Part shown: positions 17,121 to 25,100 of the stretch, piece after piece | How positions within the stretch are numbered: position 1 is the first letter of the stretch | Layout: each line of letters starts with the position of its first letter | Assembly (NCBI GenBank): GCA_937872615.1 | Contig: CALMTT010000084.1 | Location: 1 to 34,218, forward strand | Source: an uncultured Verrucomicrobiaceae bacterium | Lineage (GTDB): Bacteria > Verrucomicrobiota > Verrucomicrobiia > Verrucomicrobiales > Verrucomicrobiaceae | Direction of reading: 5' to 3' | Length of the DNA: 34,218 bases | The notes under the pieces: model-generated | The model's input: only the letters and a program-made list of their open reading frames with translations | What the model was told of the DNA's origin: nothing | Databases searched by the model: none | Position numbers and translations under genes: made by a program

Positions 17121-17846
17121 ATGAAATACTGCTTGATGCTCCTTGCCGTCACTTGCTTCGCCAAATTTGCCAGTGCACAAGATCCAGGATTCCGGCCGCC
17201 TGAACCCGCCAAAGGCACCGCTTCCCGCAATTCTGCAAATAACTCGGTCCAAGCAAGCGGGGGCATCACTGGTGCCGCAGTCCTGACCTCCATGGAAGTT
17301 TTGGACAATTCCAGGCAGATCATGCCCGGTTATGTGGTGAGCATCCGCATTTTGGAAGATCGCAAAGACGCGGTTCAGCAGCGTGTTGCTGTGACCGGCG
17401 AGGTTCAGGTGCCATACATTGGCCTTGTGAGAGCGGCGGGGCGTACCTGCAGGGAACTGGCTTATTCAATCAAGCGTGACCTTGAAAAGAGTTTCTTCAT
17501 CAGCGCAACCGTAGTTATTGCCATCGACCAGATCCCGGAGACTGACAGCATTTACAGCAAGGAAATGGAGACATACACGGTGTTCGGGTTCGTCCTCAAG
17601 CAGGGCAAATATGACCTCCCAGCCACAGAGGACGTGACTATCAGCCAGGCGATTCTGAGAGCAGGTGGGTTTGCTCAGTTTGCTGACAAAAAGCACGTGC
17701 GCATTGTTCGCAGCACTCCCAGTCAGGGAGAAAAGACTATCTTGGTCGATGTCGAGAGCATCATGGTCAAAGGACAGATGCAGAAAGACATCTACATTCG
17801 GAAAAATGACGTGCTGATCATCCCCGAAAAGACCGTTAATTTCTAG
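17121..17846 (+). CDS. Wza-type polysaccharide export protein (SLBB domain)
   Basis: 241 residues with a signal peptide ending near FASAQ (residue 20). A polysaccharide-export domain covers about residues 68-140 (MPGYVVSIRIL, GEVQVPYIGLVRAAGRTCREL) and an SLBB-like domain about 150-200 (YTVFGFVLKQGKYDLPATEDVTISQAILRAG), ending with a NDVLIIPEK strand. These proteins form the periplasmic/outer-membrane channel through which capsule or exopolysaccharide leaves. There is no lipobox Cys, unlike E. coli Wza, and the protein is shorter, so the separate barrel gene upstream may supply the outer-membrane part. The Wzc-type gene follows after 113 bp. There is no Shine-Dalgarno. Confidence 0.8.
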   Translation: MKYCLMLLAVTCFAKFASAQDPGFRPPEPAKGTASRNSANNSVQASGGITGAAVLTSMEVLDNSRQIMPGYVVSIRILEDRKDAVQQRVAVTGEVQVPYIGLVRAAGRTCRELAYSIKRDLEKSFFISATVVIAIDQIPETDSIYSKEMETYTVFGFVLKQGKYDLPATEDVTISQAILRAGGFAQFADKKHVRIVRSTPSQGEKTILVDVESIMVKGQMQKDIYIRKNDVLIIPEKTVNF

Positions 17847-17959
17847 CCAGAGGAACCTCCGGCCTTCAAATGGGAATGATTTGAATTACCCCCCACCTCG
17901 TTCTCCACTTTAGAGCGAAGAATCCAACGGCAACAATCCCCAAGCCAAATCCTAATCGT

Positions 17960-20146
17960 ATGGAACAGAATCTTACGCTTCCCGGCGGTCAGGTGCAGTC
18001 AAGCACCCTCAATCGTATTCATGAGGCCTCGGCCAAGTTTCAACGATACAAGATCCTTCTGCGCCGCCGCTGGTGGTTCCTTCTGCTCACCGCCAGCATC
18101 GGCGTGTGTGTTCAAGCTCTCACGATCACAGGAAAACCCCAGATTTTTAGATCGCTTGCCAAGTTGGTTGCTGGTGGACGTATGGTGGCCAATGGAGATT
18201 TGCAGTGGCAGGAGCAGCTACAAGATTTCTACGGGACCATCATTGAAACGATTGAGAGCGCTGAGATGATTCGAAAAGCCCGTGAGCGCGTGCATGCGCT
18301 TTATCCTGACCTCAAGGACTCGGATGTGGAAATTCGTGTGGCACAGACCAAGGGGTCGGCGATTTTCAATATTCTGGCCACTGGTTCCGAACCCAAGTAC
18401 ACGCAGATATTTCTCAACGCCCTGCTTGATGAATTCATCTCCTTCCGTCAGAGCATTCGTGAACAGGCTCAGGGCAAGGTGTTGAGCACCTTCCTCCAGG
18501 AGGTGGTGAACAAGCAAAAAGTCATGGAGGAGAAGGCGGACCTTCTGGCCAAATTCTGTTCGGCGAACAACATCCTGACCATCACCAATGGCCAGAATGA
18601 GTCTGCGTACTTCCTGACCAACCTGAAAGCCCAGCGTGAGACCCAGAGAACGGCTCTTGCTGAAATCGAACTGGCATTGGATAACGTGAAGGGCGCTATG
18701 CAGGAACGTGAGCGGCAAGCTAATGCTGGCGGTGCGACCAATCCGGGCAAGGCATCGGCCACTAGCGATGCCGGACAGTCCACGACCGACGCGGGTTCTG
18801 GAGCCAAAGGTCTCACGATAGCCGAACAGGATTATCTCCGGACCAAAGGGCAGATCACGATGTTGAGGACAAAGAAGCGCACCCTTCTGGAAACCTTCAA
18901 GGAGAGCCATCCACAGGTCATGGAGATCAGTCAGGAGATCGGTGGTCAGGAAGCTCTGCTGAAGGAGTATGAAACGCAGATCCAGGACGAGATGCGGGCG
19001 CAGCGGGAGTCTATCAATCGGATGGTGGTGGTGCTGGACAAGCAAGTCGCAGAACGTGAAAAAGAGGCCATCGAACTCGGGGCGAAACTGGCGGAGCACA
19101 AGAAACTGCAAGATGAGGCTTTGGTGGCGAAGGAAGCCTACCAAAAGATGTTTGAGCGAGCTGAAAACTTCCAAAACATGTTCAACACGCAAAGCGACTA
19201 CGTTGCTGTGCAGGAACGTGCCACGACCGCCTCTGAGCACACGGATGACTGGAAAATGCCCATCATCATTGGTTTGATAGTTGGTCTCGGTGCCGGTGTG
19301 ATCATTCTGTTGCTGTTTGACCGTCTTGACGATCGCATGAACTCCTTCAGCGAGTTCCAGGCACTTTTCCCTGGCGAAGCGGTTCTCGGACAGATCCCCG
19401 AGCAGCGTCAACGTGGTGATGTCGCCTTGTTGCGCCCCAATGATGATCGTCATCTTTACGCCGAAGCATTCCGCACGATCCGGTCGTCGATTTTGTTCAA
19501 GAATTGGAACGGGAAAGCGCCGAAGACCATTCTCTGCACGAGTGCTGTTCCCAACGAAGGCAAGACGACCGTGACATCGAACCTCGCTGTGACCATGGCT
19601 CTGGCCGGTGCTCGTGTTCTGTTGGCCGATTGCGACCTTCGTCGTGGTGGTGTGAGCGAGTTGTTCAAGCTTCCTGCCACCCCAGGCCTCAGTGAAGCAC
19701 TGCGCGGCAAGCTCCACTGGCGTGATGCCGTTCAGGAAACGAGCATCCGGAATCTGGACCTGCTCGCTCGTGGTGACGTTTTCGACCAGACGTCCGAAAT
19801 GCTGTTGTCCAAGACGGCCGAGGAGATGCTCAAGGAAATGGGTGATGAGTATGATTACGTCATCTTCGACAGTGCTCCGGTGCTCGTGGCGGACGACACG
19901 GCCAGCTTTGCTCCAAAACTTGACACCGTGCTCTTCATCGTGCGCATGTCCTCCACGATGGCGCGCCTCACTGGCAAGGCTCTCGATCTTCTTTACGAGC
20001 GGCAGGTGAACGTCGGCGGGGTGATTCTGAATCGCTCCAGTTCGAACCTCAAAGAGTACACCTACTACAACTACGCCAGCTACTACTACGCTCCGGCGAA
20101 AACGAACCCGCAGCCAGCTGCCGCAGCTCCTGTGGCCAAGTCCTGA
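17960..20146 (+). CDS. Wzc-type chain-length regulator / tyrosine autokinase
   Basis: 728 residues in the classic bacterial tyrosine kinase order. An N-terminal Wzz domain has its first membrane helix at about residues 35-55 (RRRWWFLLLTASIGVCV), then a long periplasmic coiled coil (about 170-430), and a second helix (MPIIIGLIVGLGAGVIILLL, about 433-453). The cytoplasmic kinase has Walker A at 528-537 (SAVPNEGKTT), Walker A' (VLLADCDLRRGG) near 555-566 and Walker B (YDYVIFDSAPVLVADD) near 630-645. The C-terminus is a Tyr cluster (EYTYYNYASYYYAP), the autophosphorylation tail. Its phosphorylation state would control polymer length and export with the upstream export protein. No partner phosphatase (Wzb) is in the window. 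A terminator follows. Confidence 0.92.
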   Translation: MEQNLTLPGGQVQSSTLNRIHEASAKFQRYKILLRRRWWFLLLTASIGVCVQALTITGKPQIFRSLAKLVAGGRMVANGDLQWQEQLQDFYGTIIETIESAEMIRKARERVHALYPDLKDSDVEIRVAQTKGSAIFNILATGSEPKYTQIFLNALLDEFISFRQSIREQAQGKVLSTFLQEVVNKQKVMEEKADLLAKFCSANNILTITNGQNESAYFLTNLKAQRETQRTALAEIELALDNVKGAMQERERQANAGGATNPGKASATSDAGQSTTDAGSGAKGLTIAEQDYLRTKGQITMLRTKKRTLLETFKESHPQVMEISQEIGGQEALLKEYETQIQDEMRAQRESINRMVVVLDKQVAEREKEAIELGAKLAEHKKLQDEALVAKEAYQKMFERAENFQNMFNTQSDYVAVQERATTASEHTDDWKMPIIIGLIVGLGAGVIILLLFDRLDDRMNSFSEFQALFPGEAVLGQIPEQRQRGDVALLRPNDDRHLYAEAFRTIRSSILFKNWNGKAPKTILCTSAVPNEGKTTVTSNLAVTMALAGARVLLADCDLRRGGVSELFKLPATPGLSEALRGKLHWRDAVQETSIRNLDLLARGDVFDQTSEMLLSKTAEEMLKEMGDEYDYVIFDSAPVLVADDTASFAPKLDTVLFIVRMSSTMARLTGKALDLLYERQVNVGGVILNRSSSNLKEYTYYNYASYYYAPAKTNPQPAAAAPVAKS

Positions 20147-20170
20147 GCAGCGAATTTCCAACCCTGAGTG

Positions 20171-20210
20171 CAAGCCTGATGGTTCATGCCATCAGGCTTG
20201 TTTGTTTTGG
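20171..20210 (+). terminator. Rho-independent terminator after the Wzc-type gene
   Basis: A perfect 12-bp stem (caagcctgatgg / ccatcaggcttg) with a 6-nt loop is followed by tttgtttt, 24 nt after the stop codon. Confidence 0.85.
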
Positions 20211-20317
20211 GCTCATGCTCCGGCGTGGGCCGGAAAAACATCATGATGTGTGCAACCATTTTAGGATCTCAGGGTTTCCCCGTCGCCAAGTTCAACCTTC
20301 TCACCCTCAATTAATCC

Positions 20318-21160
20318 ATGAAAAGATATGCATCGTTCATCATTGGCCTCGGCTTCATCTGCCTTGGCGTTTGTTTTGCCAATGCCCAAGAGGGCGGTCA
20401 ACCCAAGGCCCCCCCACAAGGCGGTGATGGGGCGAGCCGTCTGGCCGAATTCGTGAAGCGGGCGGATACCGACGGCGATGGCAAGATCAGCAAAGAAGAG
20501 TTCGCTGGCATGTCTCGCAAAGAGACGGACGAGCGCTTCACCCGTGCCGATGCGAATGCGGATGGTTTTATCGATCAGGCCGAGTTTGGACAGATCACTC
20601 AGCGCATGCGTGAGGCTGGTGGCGGCATGCGTCGCCCGGGTGGCGAAGGCGGGCCTCGCCCTGAAGGTGAAGGCGGTTTCCGTCGTCCGCCGGGATCGCC
20701 GGAAGGTGGCAATCCGCCGCCTGCTGGTCCCGAAGGTGGCCGTCCCCAAGGCGGACCTGAAGGTGGCCGCCCATCGGGTGGACCGGAAGGCGGGCGTCCA
20801 GGCTTTGGTGGCCCTGGTGGCCAAGAAGGTGGTCGCCCTGGATTTGCTGGCCGCGGGATGTTTGGTGATCCCAAGGAATCCTTCAAACGCATGGACACTG
20901 ATGCGAACGGAAGTGTTTCCGAGGAAGAGTACGTGACCGCGATGAACAAACTGCGCGAGATGATGGGCCGCGGCGGTCCCGGCGGGCAGGGAAGTCCTGG
21001 TCAGGGGGCTCCCGGCGGTGACGGTGGCTTCCGCCGCCCTGGTGGTGAAGGTGGTCGTCCTCCTGGCGGCAGTGAGGGCGGTTTCCGTCGCCCGCCGGTC
21101 GAAGACGCCAAGCCTGAGGGCGAGAAGCCAGCCGGTGACAAGCCGAAGGACGCAGCCTGA
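20318..21160 (+). CDS. Secreted EF-hand protein with Gly/Pro-rich repeats
   Basis: 280 residues with a signal peptide (MKRYASFIIGLGFICLGVCFANA). Three EF-hand calcium loops are visible: DTDGDGKISKEEF (about 46-58), DANADGFIDQAEF (about 73-85) and DTDANGSVSEEEY (about 193-205). A low-complexity stretch built on EGGRP/GGPEGG units (about 105-185) separates the second and third, and a similar tail (about 220-265) precedes an acidic/Lys end. The protein is probably exported and calcium-binding; a matrix or polysaccharide-binding role is suggested only by its place between the Wzc and O-antigen ligase genes. It is monocistronic, with terminators on both sides. The DNA of the repeat zone is internally repetitive and prone to slippage. 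Confidence 0.8.
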   Translation: MKRYASFIIGLGFICLGVCFANAQEGGQPKAPPQGGDGASRLAEFVKRADTDGDGKISKEEFAGMSRKETDERFTRADANADGFIDQAEFGQITQRMREAGGGMRRPGGEGGPRPEGEGGFRRPPGSPEGGNPPPAGPEGGRPQGGPEGGRPSGGPEGGRPGFGGPGGQEGGRPGFAGRGMFGDPKESFKRMDTDANGSVSEEEYVTAMNKLREMMGRGGPGGQGSPGQGAPGGDGGFRRPGGEGGRPPGGSEGGFRRPPVEDAKPEGEKPAGDKPKDAA

Positions 21161-21188
21161 TAGATTTGATTGATGCATCAAAGCTTTG

Positions 21189-21221
21189 CGGGACGGTCGA
21201 AAGACCGTCCCGTTTTGTTTT
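21189..21221 (+). terminator. Rho-independent terminator after the EF-hand gene
   Basis: A perfect 10-bp stem (cgggacggtc / gaccgtcccg) closed by a GAAA tetraloop and followed by ttttgttttt, 28 nt after the stop codon. Confidence 0.9.
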
Positions 21222-21283
21222 TGCGTATTGCTTTGCTTTGCTTGGCGTTGCCTAGCCACCAGTTCCGTTAAGAATGGCGGCGC

Positions 21284-23197
21284 ATGCAAAAACTCGTTCT
21301 CGCTCTCTTCCTGGCCGCGCTGCTTGTCGGCGGGTTGCTGGGCACGGAGACGAGGCTGCTGTTTTTCTGGCCTGGGGCCTTGCTGCTGGGGCTGGGGGGC
21401 TTGCTGGCGGCGGCGAAGTGGAGGCTGCGGGTGAGTTTTCCGCCTGCGGATGCCTGTCTGGCCTCGACGCTGGTTTTTGCGGGTTATGTGGCGGCACGGG
21501 CCTGGGGCTCGCCGGTGGGTGATTGGGCGCGGGAGGATGCGGTGATGCTGTGCGGGGCGCTGGTGGCCTATTTGCTGGCGGCGACGGCGGCGAGCCATCC
21601 GAGGTCTCGCATGGGCCTATTGTATGTGTTGCTCGTTTTGACGGTGGCAAATCTCGCCGTGGGGCTGGTGCATTTCAGCGGGCGCTGGGAGTTTCATGTG
21701 GTGCCTGGCTTTGTGCGCAGTTTTGGCGCGGGACGCATCGGCGGCCTGTTCAACAATCCGAACCATCTGGCGGCGTTTCTCTCGATGGTGATGTTTCTGT
21801 GCGCGGGATGGATGTGGTTTGGACGGGCAGGCGCGGCGCTGAGGTTGTTTTTGGGCTTTGTGATCCTGGCGATCGCCACGGGCACGGCGCTGACGGTGAG
21901 CCGCGGGGCTTTGCTGGGAGTGGCGGTGGGCGCTGGCGTGTTCATGCTGCTGGCCCTGTGGCTGATGTGGCACACGCAGCGGGCGCTTTTCAAATGGCTG
22001 CTGCTCGGTGGATCGCTGCTGCTGCTGCTCGGGGGCGGGGTGCTCTACAAGGTGAACGAGGAGGCGATCCAGCGTCGCGAGATCGGATCGCCGATGTCGG
22101 AGGATGTGCGCGGGCGGATCTGGAGCTCGGCGATGACGCAGCATGAGGATGAGCCGTTGTGGGGGGCTGGGGCGCGGATGTTTTACTCCGGCAGCATCCA
22201 GTTTCGTGATCCGCGGATGGCGAACTGGGAGGGCGATGCGCTGTTTGCTCACAACGACTACCTGCAAATGCTGGCGGACTATGGCTGGGCGGGCCTGGGC
22301 TTGCTCGCGGTGCTGATCGCCACGCATCTGTGGAATGTGATCGTCTTCGTGAAGTGGTTCGCGAGGAGCAAATTTCCACGCACGGGCAGGCTCGGCAGCG
22401 TGACGCTGTCGCTCGTGCTCGGGTCGCTGGCAGCGCTGACGGCCACGATGGTGCATGCGGTGGTGGAGTTTCACTGGCACATCCCGGCAGTGATTCTGAC
22501 GGGAGCGGTGATGCTCGGTTTTCTCGCGAATCCAGGCATCGATGCGGATGGTCCGAAGCGCCTGCGAGTGCCCGGCGTTCGTGTGGGCATCAAATTGGCC
22601 GCCATGGCGGCGAGCGCGGTGCTGACCTTTGGCGCGGTGACCTGGGGGCTGGCGGATTTTCAGGCCGCGCAGGCTTACTTGGCGGTGAAGCGGAAGGATC
22701 AAGCGACCGCGCTGGAGCATCTGCTGCGAGCGGCGGAGATCGATCCGCGCAGTGCCGAGATTCAGTATCGTCTGGGGCTGGCTTACTTGGACAACTGGAG
22801 CCCTAAAAAGAGCCCGGCGGAGCAAAAACGCCTCATCGCAGCCGGATTGGAATCACTCGGTCGCGCGTGTGTGTTGAACCCGATGAGCCATCACTACCAA
22901 CTGGCGCGGGCGGATGCGCTGGACGCCACAGGCAAGCATGACGAGGCTTTGTTAGCCATTCACCGGGCGATGGAACTGGCCCCGCTGCACGAGGAGCCAC
23001 GCGTGGCGCTCGGAAAGCATTTCCACAATCTGCGGCAGTTTGAAAAAGCCGAACAGGCCTACCTTTGGGCACGCTCATCCAAGGCTACGAACCCGAAAGG
23101 CACCGCGAACTGGAGCAGCTACTATGAGCAGATGCTGCGGGACACGGCGTATCTCGCGGAGTTGGAACGGAAGCGGGGAGGGGCTGCGGTGGAGTGA
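21284..23197 (+). CDS. O-antigen ligase/polymerase-family membrane protein with C-terminal TPRs
   Basis: 637 residues. About 11-12 hydrophobic helices fill roughly residues 1-460. The Wzy/WaaL signature regions are present: GGLFNNPNHLAAFLSMVMF near 150-170, and the large periplasmic loop ending HNDYLQMLADYGWAGLGLL near 322-340. The last ~160 residues form tetratricopeptide-like helices (ALEHLLRAAEIDPRSAEIQYRLGLAYLDN, then ALLAIHRAMELAPLHEEPRVALG and QFEKAEQAYLWA). It would polymerise or ligate the lipid-linked glycan repeat made from the sugar transferase product downstream. The DNA shows long runs of G-rich codons and long antisense frames that are not genes. The stop lies inside an inverted repeat. 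Confidence 0.82.
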   Translation: MQKLVLALFLAALLVGGLLGTETRLLFFWPGALLLGLGGLLAAAKWRLRVSFPPADACLASTLVFAGYVAARAWGSPVGDWAREDAVMLCGALVAYLLAATAASHPRSRMGLLYVLLVLTVANLAVGLVHFSGRWEFHVVPGFVRSFGAGRIGGLFNNPNHLAAFLSMVMFLCAGWMWFGRAGAALRLFLGFVILAIATGTALTVSRGALLGVAVGAGVFMLLALWLMWHTQRALFKWLLLGGSLLLLLGGGVLYKVNEEAIQRREIGSPMSEDVRGRIWSSAMTQHEDEPLWGAGARMFYSGSIQFRDPRMANWEGDALFAHNDYLQMLADYGWAGLGLLAVLIATHLWNVIVFVKWFARSKFPRTGRLGSVTLSLVLGSLAALTATMVHAVVEFHWHIPAVILTGAVMLGFLANPGIDADGPKRLRVPGVRVGIKLAAMAASAVLTFGAVTWGLADFQAAQAYLAVKRKDQATALEHLLRAAEIDPRSAEIQYRLGLAYLDNWSPKKSPAEQKRLIAAGLESLGRACVLNPMSHHYQLARADALDATGKHDEALLAIHRAMELAPLHEEPRVALGKHFHNLRQFEKAEQAYLWARSSKATNPKGTANWSSYYEQMLRDTAYLAELERKRGGAAVE

Positions 23198-23248
23198 TGG
23201 AGTAGTGGAGTTCTGGCAAACCCAACACTCCAATAATCCATCGCTCCA
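23190..23248. repeat. Long imperfect inverted repeat between convergent genes
   Basis: Two 22-nt arms, 23190-23211 and 23227-23248, are reverse complements except at three positions, with a 15-nt loop. They are built on ggagtgatggag-type words. The left arm includes the stop codon of the O-antigen ligase-family gene. The stem has no T-run; it may act as a bidirectional terminator or be a copy of a dispersed intergenic repeat. Confidence 0.6.
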
Positions 23249-23262
23249 GCAGATCGAGCACC

Positions 23263-24318
23263 TCAGGCCTTGAGCGCCCAATCGAGCAGGGCCTGCGCAT
23301 CTTTCCAGACGCCGCTTTCGGTGTCGTTGAGGACCACGACGATGCGGCGGCGGCCGTTGCGCTCGCCGGTGGCGACGAGGCAGTAGCCGGCGGCATCGGT
23401 GTAGCCGGTTTTCATGCCGTCGCAGTAGGAGGCGGTGCGCAGGACACGGTTGGTGTTGGAGAGTTCGATGAACTTGCCGTCGGGCTTTTTGAACTTGTAG
23501 GTCTGCTGCTTCACGATGGCGCGGATATCCGGCATTTTATCGGCCAATTTGGCAATGACAGCGAGATCGCGGGCGGTGGAATAGGGCTGATCGTCCGTGA
23601 GGCCGGGAAGGCCGTGAGGATTGACGAAGTGGGTGTTTTGCAGGCCGAGCGCCTTGGCCTTCTCATTCATCTTCTCGACGAAAGCGGCGACGCTGCCGGC
23701 GTTGTCGCGGGCAAGGGCCTGGGCGATATCGTTCGAGCTCTTCACGAGCACGGCGCTGAGAAGCTGGTGGCGTGTGTAGGTCTCGCCCTCTTTGATGCCG
23801 AGGCGCACGGGGGCGCAGTGCGTGTCACTTTTCTCGACGGTGATGACTTGATCGAGGTTGCCCGCCTCGACGACGAGCAGGCCGGTCATGATCTTGGTGG
23901 TGCTGGCGATGGCGCCGCGCTTGTCAGCGTTCTTTTCAAACAGGATGTCGTCGGAGGCCGGATCGATCACGATGCTGCGCTCGGCGGAGATGAGCGGGAC
24001 AGGGCCGCGGAGGTTTTTGATCTCGATCTCACGACGCACCTTTTTGAGCTTTTCGGTCTCCTCGGCGAGCTGGGCGAGCAGAGTCTTCTCCTTGTCGGCG
24101 ACGGCTTTTTCGCGGGCGACCATCTGCTTTTCGACCTCGGCGACGCGGTGCTTCTCCTTGGCGAACTCCGCCTCTCGCTGCGCCATGGCGGTGAGCTTTG
24201 CCTGGACCTCCTCCTCGCGCCAGCGGAGCTGTTCCTCGCGTTTCGGATCATCACAGGAAGTGGCCGCGAGGCAGGCTGCGAGAGCGAGCAGGGCAGTGCG
24301 GGTGGTGTGGGACTTCAT
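23263..24318 (-). CDS. D-alanyl-D-alanine carboxypeptidase (DacA-like), lipoprotein with coiled coil
   Basis: 351 residues. All three active-site motifs of class C low-molecular-mass penicillin-binding proteins are visible: S139-T-T-K142, S194-S-N196 and K303-T-G305. The enzyme would trim the terminal D-Ala of peptidoglycan pentapeptides in the periplasm. The signal peptide ends AATSC, with Cys22 a likely lipidation site. Residues 26-102 are a charged coiled coil (REEQLRWREEEVQAKL onward), an unusual insert between anchor and catalytic domain. The usual C-terminal PBP5 beta domain is absent. It lies 8 nt downstream of aroD on the same strand, so the two are probably co-transcribed. Confidence 0.88.
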   Translation of the reverse strand: MKSHTTRTALLALAACLAATSCDDPKREEQLRWREEEVQAKLTAMAQREAEFAKEKHRVAEVEKQMVAREKAVADKEKTLLAQLAEETEKLKKVRREIEIKNLRGPVPLISAERSIVIDPASDDILFEKNADKRGAIASTTKIMTGLLVVEAGNLDQVITVEKSDTHCAPVRLGIKEGETYTRHQLLSAVLVKSSNDIAQALARDNAGSVAAFVEKMNEKAKALGLQNTHFVNPHGLPGLTDDQPYSTARDLAVIAKLADKMPDIRAIVKQQTYKFKKPDGKFIELSNTNRVLRTASYCDGMKTGYTDAAGYCLVATGERNGRRRIVVVLNDTESGVWKDAQALLDWALKA

Positions 24319-24326
24319 GACGCGTT

Positions 24327-25037
24327 TCAAAGCTGGGGAAGGAGTTGCTTGAGTTCGGAGGCAGGCCACTGGCCGGGAGCGTTTGAGGTGCCAATATAGC
24401 CGTAGTTGAGCAAACTGCCGCATTTAGCGAGCACGAGCCGCGAGACGCGTCCCCACGGGCCCATGCCCATGACGGAGATGCGCTGGCGATGCGGCGCGGA
24501 GGCCAGCTTCATGAGGCGGACGAGATCGTCCTGGCTGTTGAGAAAGGTGGCGATCTTCACGCTGTCGAGCCCGAGGGGCTGCGCGAAGGAGATGGAGCCC
24601 TCCAGCACCTCATCGGCCGGGGTGGCCTGGAAGTCGTGGAAGGACCCGATGACGAACGCACCTGCCGCGTGGGCCTTTTGAATCGTGCTCTGCATCTGCT
24701 GCGCGGTGCGCAGTTCGATGTCCACGAGGGCTGCGAGGTCCAGGAGCGGCTCGACCATCGCCGCGCGGGCTGCGGGATCGGTGGGCGAGGAACCGCCCTC
24801 GGAGGGATGACGGCAGGTGAGCAGCAGCGGCAGCGTGTTGCCGGTTAAAAGCTGGCGCAGCTCTGCGGCGGGCATGTTCAGCGTATCGAGACGCAACTCC
24901 ACCACATCGCAGGTGGCTTCGCGGGCAGCGGTGTCGAGGCTCAGCAGATGCTGGAGGGCCGCCTGATCGCCCACGACTCCCACCGCGAGCGGCCGGGAGG
25001 AGAGAAGGAGGTTTTTCGAGGAAAGGAGTTGTGGCAC
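24327..25037 (-). CDS. aroD: Type I 3-dehydroquinate dehydratase
   Basis: It converts 3-dehydroquinate to 3-dehydroshikimate in the shikimate pathway. The 236-residue protein carries the type I catalytic set: E47-L-R49 in DVVELRLD, TCRHPSEGG, H134 in GSFHDF, the Schiff-base Lys161 in DSVKIAT, MGPWGRVSR and the closing APGQW loop. The start is GTG at 25037 (reverse strand), which gives the normal family length; no ATG lies near. It heads a two-gene unit with the penicillin-binding protein and is divergent from the sugar transferase gene. Confidence 0.93.
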   Translation of the reverse strand: MPQLLSSKNLLLSSRPLAVGVVGDQAALQHLLSLDTAAREATCDVVELRLDTLNMPAAELRQLLTGNTLPLLLTCRHPSEGGSSPTDPAARAAMVEPLLDLAALVDIELRTAQQMQSTIQKAHAAGAFVIGSFHDFQATPADEVLEGSISFAQPLGLDSVKIATFLNSQDDLVRLMKLASAPHRQRISVMGMGPWGRVSRLVLAKCGSLLNYGYIGTSNAPGQWPASELKQLLPQL

Positions 25038-25056
25038 AGGCTAGGTCTGTTATAAT
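25029..25056 (+). promoter_or_regulatory. Sigma-70-type promoter for the sugar transferase gene
   Basis: TTGTGG (25029-25034) and a perfect TATAAT (25051-25056) are 16 nt apart, in an A+T-rich island 45 nt before the ATG at 25101. Its -35 overlaps the start of aroD. The match is sequence-only; the spacing and perfect -10 make it the clearest promoter in the window. Confidence 0.5.
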
Positions 25057-25100
25057 TTCAGTAATCTTAACTAAAAACTGACGGTTGGAACGCCCCGAGT

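Noticed and set aside
18218..20173. A 651-codon minus-strand open frame opposite the Wzc-type gene
   Set aside because: It is a complete shadow of a gene with all its kinase motifs; the antisense product is His/Arg-rich with no recognisable domain.
20630..20850. Possible CRISPR-like or tandem-repeat array
   Set aside because: The repeated ggtggccgtcc words are in-frame codons of the EF-hand protein's Gly/Pro spacer, not an array with spacers.
20261..21598. A Thr/Ala/Arg-rich minus-strand open frame opposite the EF-hand gene
   Set aside because: Its repeats simply mirror the Gly/Pro repeats of the real gene on the other strand.
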